Of a stretch of DNA of 64,000 nt, positions 60,553-64,000 are shown piece after piece. The notes beneath the pieces were generated by a model. That model worked only from the letters and a program-made list of their open reading frames with translations. It was not told the DNA's origin and made no database searches. A program made the translations under genes and the position numbers. Each line of letters opens with the position of its first letter. Positions within the stretch are counted from its first letter, which is position 1. Origin of the DNA: CAIQPS01 sp963783835 (GTDB lineage Bacteria > Actinomycetota > Thermoleophilia > RBG-16-64-13); NCBI GenBank assembly GCA_963783835.1, contig CAWAOX010000002.1, forward strand, positions 46,264-110,263. The letters run 5' to 3'.

Positions 60553-61604
60553 ATGTTCGCTCGCAAGACCCTTCTGATCACCGGCGGCACCGGGACCTTC
60601 GGCAACGCCGTGCTGCGCCGCTTCCTCGAGACCGACTTGCGGCGAGATCCGCGTCTTCAGCCGGGACGAGAAGAAGCAGCACGACATGCGTCTGGCCTAT
60701 GCCGATCCCAAGCTCAAGTTCTACATCGGCGATGTGCGGCAGCCCGACAGGCCTGCAGGACGCCATGGTCGGGGTCGACTTCGTCTTCCACGCCGCCGCC
60801 CTCAAGCAGGTGCCCTCCTGCGAGTTCTACCCCATGGAGGCGCTGCTCACCAACGCCTGGGCGCGGAGAACGTCATGAACGCGGCTGTTGCGGCCGGGGT
60901 GAAGCGGCTCATCGTACTCTCCACCGACAAGGCCGCCTACCCCATCAACGCCATGGGCATCTCCAAGGCGATGATGGAGAAGCTGGCCATCGCCAAGTGC
61001 CGCGTGGCGGCCGCCGGGGACGACCATCTGCGCCACTCGCTACGGCAACGTGATGGCCTCGCGAGGTTCGGTCATACCGCTTTTCGTCGAGCAGATCAAG
61101 CAGGGCAAGCCCCTCACCGTAACCGACCCGGGCATGACCCGCTTCATGATGACCATCGACGACGCCGTGGACCTGGTGATCTACGCGTTCCAGCATGGGG
61201 AGCCGGGCGATCTGTTCGTGCAGAAGGCGCCGGCCGCCACCATCGAGACCCTGGCGCTGGCGATGAAGAAGCTCTACAGGCGGACAATCCCGTCCAGATC
61301 ATCGGCACCCGCCACGGCGAGAAACACTACGAGACGCTGCTGACCCGCGAGGAGATGCCCGCGCCGGGACCTGGGCGGCTACTTCCGCGTGCCGGCCGAC
61401 AACCGTGACCTCAACTACGACCAGTTCTACGTCGAAGGGCAGGCCCGAGCTCTCCACGACCGGAGGACTACCATTCCCACAACACCCCCCGGCTGGACGT
61501 GGAAGGGATGGCGGAGCTACTGCTGAGACTTGATTTCATCCGCCAGGACCTGGGGTTGCCACCCCTTGCGGGGACCCAGGCGACGCCGGCCTCCGATCAT
61601 GTAA
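60553..61604 (+). CDS. wbjB: UDP-GlcNAc 4,6-dehydratase/epimerase of UDP-L-FucNAc synthesis, many frameshifts as read
   Basis: Joined across frames, the product reads LLITGGTGTFGNAVLRRFL (NAD site), EIRVFSRDEKKQHDMRLAY, DFVFHAAALKQVPSCEFYP, GVKRLIVLSTDKAAYPINAM, MASRGSVIPLFVEQIKQGK and RFMMTIDDAVDLVIYAFQHG. This is the CapD/WbjB family, which dehydrates and epimerises UDP-GlcNAc as the first step to UDP-L-FucNAc. Single-base changes lie near 60642, 60750, 60857, 61017, 61268 and 61370, among others. The end is uncertain; a stop at 61604 overlaps the likely wbjC start. No real stop interrupts conserved segments, so I favour sequencing error. Confidence 0.75.
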
Positions 61605-62751
61605 GACTCGTGGCGCCTACGTACTCGTCACCGGCTCCAAAGGCTTCATCGGTCGTCATCTAGTGGAGGCGCTGCGCCGACGAGCAGAGACTGGCAGTCC
61701 TGAGGGTCGACGGATCCCCGCCGGAGCGCTCGCGAGCGCCTTGGGCGGCGGGCGTCGTCTTCCATCTGGCCGGCGTCAATCGTCCCGAACACCGCGGAGG
61801 ATATGAGTCCGGCAATACCGGCGCTGACCGCAGCGCTCTGCGCGGAACTAGCGGGCTCCCGGACGACGCCCGATGGTGGTCTTCAGCTCGTCTAACACAG
61901 GCGGCGCTCGACAACCCCTATGGCCTCAGCAAGCGCCGGCCGAGGAGGTCCTGCGCGCCTGGGCGGAGGAGCGGCGGCCCGTCGCGCTCTTCCGACTCCC
62001 GAACGTCTTCGGCAAGTGGTCCCGCCCCAACTACAATTCGGCGGTGGCCACCTTCTGCCACAATGCCGCCCAGGGCCTGCCCCTCAACGGTGCACCGACC
62101 CGCCGCGCTGCTGACCCTGGTGTACATCGACGAGGTGGTAGAAGCTTGTCGGGCTGCCTGGACGACCCTCCCCGGGGCTGCGAGTACCGCGTGGTCGAGC
62201 CCGGTTTTCGTATCCACGTTGGGCGAGTTGGCCGACTCGATCCTCTCCTTTCCCCGCGAGACGCGGCAGTCGCTGCTGGCCCCGGACTTCGGCGACCCAC
62301 TCACCCTGCGCCTCTACGCCACCTACCTCTCGTATCTGCAGGGGGCCGACTTCGCTGTACCAGCTCCGCAGCTCGGAAGACGAGCGGGGCGCCCTGGCCG
62401 AGTTGTTGAAGCAGCCGGGCTTCGGACAGATCTTCGTGTCGCGCACGGCTCCGGGCATCACCCGCGGCAACCACTACCACCACACCAAGAGGGAGAAGTT
62501 CCTGGTGCTGGAGGGCGAGGCGGTGATCCGCTTCCGCGACATCCGCGGTGGGCACGGTGATCGAGTACCGGGTCGAGCGGGCGGGATTTCGCGTGCTCGA
62601 CATCCCTCCAGGGTACACGCACAGCATCGAGAACGTAGGCGAGGGGGAGCTGGTGACCCTCTTCTACGCCAACGAGGTCTTCGACCCCGAGCATCCCGAC
62701 ACCTACTACCTGCCGGTGCTCCCGGCCGAGAGCGAGGAGGGCGCGCGATGA
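61599..62751 (+). CDS. wbjC: WbjC-type reductase/epimerase with C-terminal cupin, many frameshifts as read
   Basis: Joined frames give YVLVTGSKGFIGRHLVEAL (NAD site), VVFHLAGVNRPE, FRLPNVFGKWSRPNYNSAVA, LTLVYIDEVVEACRAAW and a C-terminal cupin with GNHYHHTKREKFLVLEGEA and IPPGYTHSIENVGEGELVTL. A short-chain reductase domain fused to a cupin is the WbjC/FnlB layout, the second enzyme of UDP-L-FucNAc synthesis. ATG 61599 is the likely start if one base after it is spurious. Its TGA overlaps the wbjD ATG (ATGA at 62748-62751). Confidence 0.75.
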
Positions 62752-63896
62752 AGGTAGCGACCATCGTTGGCACGAGGCCCGAAATCATCCGGCTTTCTCG
62801 GGTGATGGCGGCGCTGGACCGCCACCTGGACCACGTGCTGATCCACACCGGGCAGAACTACGACTATGAACTGAACCAGATCTTCTTCGAGGATCTGGAA
62901 CTTGCGCCAGCCCGACCACTTCCTGGAAGCGGCCGGGCGCACTGCTCGCCGAGACCATCGGCCAGGTGATCGCGCGCGCCGACGCGGTGCTTCGTGAGGT
63001 GCAGCCGGATGCCGTGCTCATCCTGGGCGACACCAACAGCTGCCTGGCCGCCATCGCCGCCAAGCGGCTGCGGATCCCCGTGTTCCACATGGAGGCCGGC
63101 AACCGCTGCTTCGACGAGCGGGTGCCCGAGGAGATCAACCGCCGCATCGTGGACCACATCGCCGACATCAACCTGCCCTACAGCGACATCTCCCGGGGCT
63201 ACCTTCTGGCCGAGGGGCTGCCCGCCGACCGCATCATCAAGACCGGCAGCCCCATGTACGAGGTGCTGCACCACTACCTGCCCAAGATCGAGGCGTCGGA
63301 CGTCCTAGAGCGGCTCGGGCTGGACGCGGGACCGCTTCTTCTTGGTGAGCTGCCATCGGGAAGAGAACGTCGATTCGGACGGCTGTTCCCGCACTTGTCG
63401 CGCTGCTGCGCGCCCTTCCAGCAGAATACGGCCTGCCGGTGGTGGTCTCCGCGCACCCGCGCACGCGGAAGCGCCTCGAGGAGGCGGGGATCCATCTGGG
63501 TCCGCAGGTGCGGCTGCTCAAGCCGCTGGCATTCACCGATTACGTGCAGCTGGAACTCACGCGCGGGCCACCCTCTCCGACTGCGGGCACCATCACCGAG
63601 GAGTCGTCCATCCTCAACTTCCCGGCGCTCAACATCCGGGAGGCCCACGAGCGCCCGGAGGGCATGGAGGAGGGGGCGGTGATGATGACCGGGCTGGGGT
63701 GGGAGCGCATCCGCAGGGACTTGCGATCTTGCAGGCCCAGCCTCGGGGCGAGGACCGATTGCTCCATATTGTGCGCGAGTACGAGGCCCCGTTCGTGTCG
63801 GAGAAGGTGGTGCGAATCATCGTCAGCTACACAGACTACGTGCGGCGGGAAGCGCGGCGGGATGTTGACCTGGTCGGAAGCCCACGAGAAACTTAG
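62748..63896 (+). CDS. wbjD: WbjD-type UDP-N-acetylglucosamine 2-epimerase family protein, frameshifted as read
   Basis: From ATG 62748, MKVATIVGTRPEIIRLSRVM and DHVLIHTGQNYDYELNQIFF start a non-hydrolysing UDP-sugar 2-epimerase. Other frames continue with AVLILGDTNSCLAAIAAKRL, FHMEAGNRCFDERVPEEIN, SAHPRTRKRLEEAGIH and ITEESSILNFPALNIREAHE, all family motifs including the Glu-rich catalytic region. This is the third enzyme of UDP-L-FucNAc synthesis. Breaks occur near 62900, 63345, 63560 and 63725, among others. The most likely end is 63896; sequence after it shows nothing certain. Confidence 0.78.
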
Positions 63897-64000
63897 AAGA
63901 TATGCTCTCGGCCTTCGTCGAAGGCCAGCTCACTCCATGGGCCGCTTCCCCTACAGAAGAGGGGCAGCCACGATCTGATACGCGCTCTCCTCGCGTTGAG
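63897..64000. other. window end, nothing assignable
   Basis: The last 104 bases hold short frames only. A glycosyltransferase or other polysaccharide gene may start beyond the edge, but this cannot be seen. Confidence 0.3.

Noticed and set aside
1..64000. CRISPR arrays, tRNA, rRNA, cobalamin riboswitches, phage or conjugation genes
   Set aside because: I looked for regularly spaced repeats, cloverleaf-like and conserved RNA sequence and for marker proteins and found none that I could support; a covariance search was not possible.

Overview
The window is about 64 kb of high-GC bacterial chromosome, coding-dense on both strands. Gene content fits an anaerobic, probably actinobacterial organism: a selenocysteine formate dehydrogenase, a full tetrahydrofolate methyl branch, corrinoid methyltransferases, Thr/Ala-rich linkers behind lipoprotein signals, and an IS481-type element of the kind common in Actinobacteria. 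A GerW-type sporulation protein is also present. No rRNA, tRNA or CRISPR array was recognised, so the taxonomic placement is inference.

Layout. 1-5.2 kb: a cut-off CapA-like phosphatase, then an ADP-forming acyl-CoA synthetase overlapping a CoA-transferase/GNAT fusion. 5.4-12.7 kb: a PIN toxin/antitoxin pair, a secreted M28 peptidase, a nitrilase-family amidase, a PiT phosphate transporter with its DUF47 partner, a lipoprotein, a UbiA prenyltransferase and a small Cys-rich protein. 12.8-21.4 kb (minus): a catabolic operon of branched-chain-type ABC transporter (livK-G-F-H-M), PucR-like regulator, class III aminotransferase and CoA-acylating semialdehyde dehydrogenase, consistent with uptake and degradation of beta-alanine or a similar omega-amino acid.

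21.5-38.6 kb is the core. Two divergent operons face each other across an AT-rich promoter with a palindrome. Leftward: fhs, fchA, folD, metV, metF, lpdA, corrinoid protein, URO-D-type methyltransferase, DUF1638 protein, AcsE-like methyltransferase. Rightward: GntR/UTRA regulator, second corrinoid protein, NuoE-like and NuoF-like subunits, and FdhA, whose in-frame UGA is a selenocysteine codon followed by a SECIS hairpin. Together they encode every step between a methyl-corrinoid and CO2. FolD has lost the Lys and Gln normally needed for cyclohydrolase activity and carries a zinc-ribbon insertion; the separate FchA beside it can supply the missing step.

38.6-57.5 kb is mixed: CBS-ACT protein, pyrroline-5-carboxylate reductase, ribose-5-phosphate isomerase, oxidoreductases, a DUF4388 protein, a large secreted beta-helix-like protein, GerW with a partner, OsmC, nitroreductase, a 2-oxoacid dehydrogenase E1 alpha/beta pair with a free-standing lipoyl protein, a cytidylyltransferase/HD/phosphatase fusion, a homocysteine methyltransferase with a B12-reactivation-like protein, an MBL hydrolase and an alcohol-dehydrogenase-like protein. 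57.8-58.8 kb is a decayed IS481-family element. 60.5-63.9 kb is a UDP-N-acetyl-L-fucosamine operon (wbjBCD).

Sequence quality matters. Many otherwise well-conserved genes are interrupted by one-base indels, mostly insertions, and the density rises steeply in 57-64 kb. I read most of these as sequencing or assembly errors and annotate such genes across the shifts, saying so each time.
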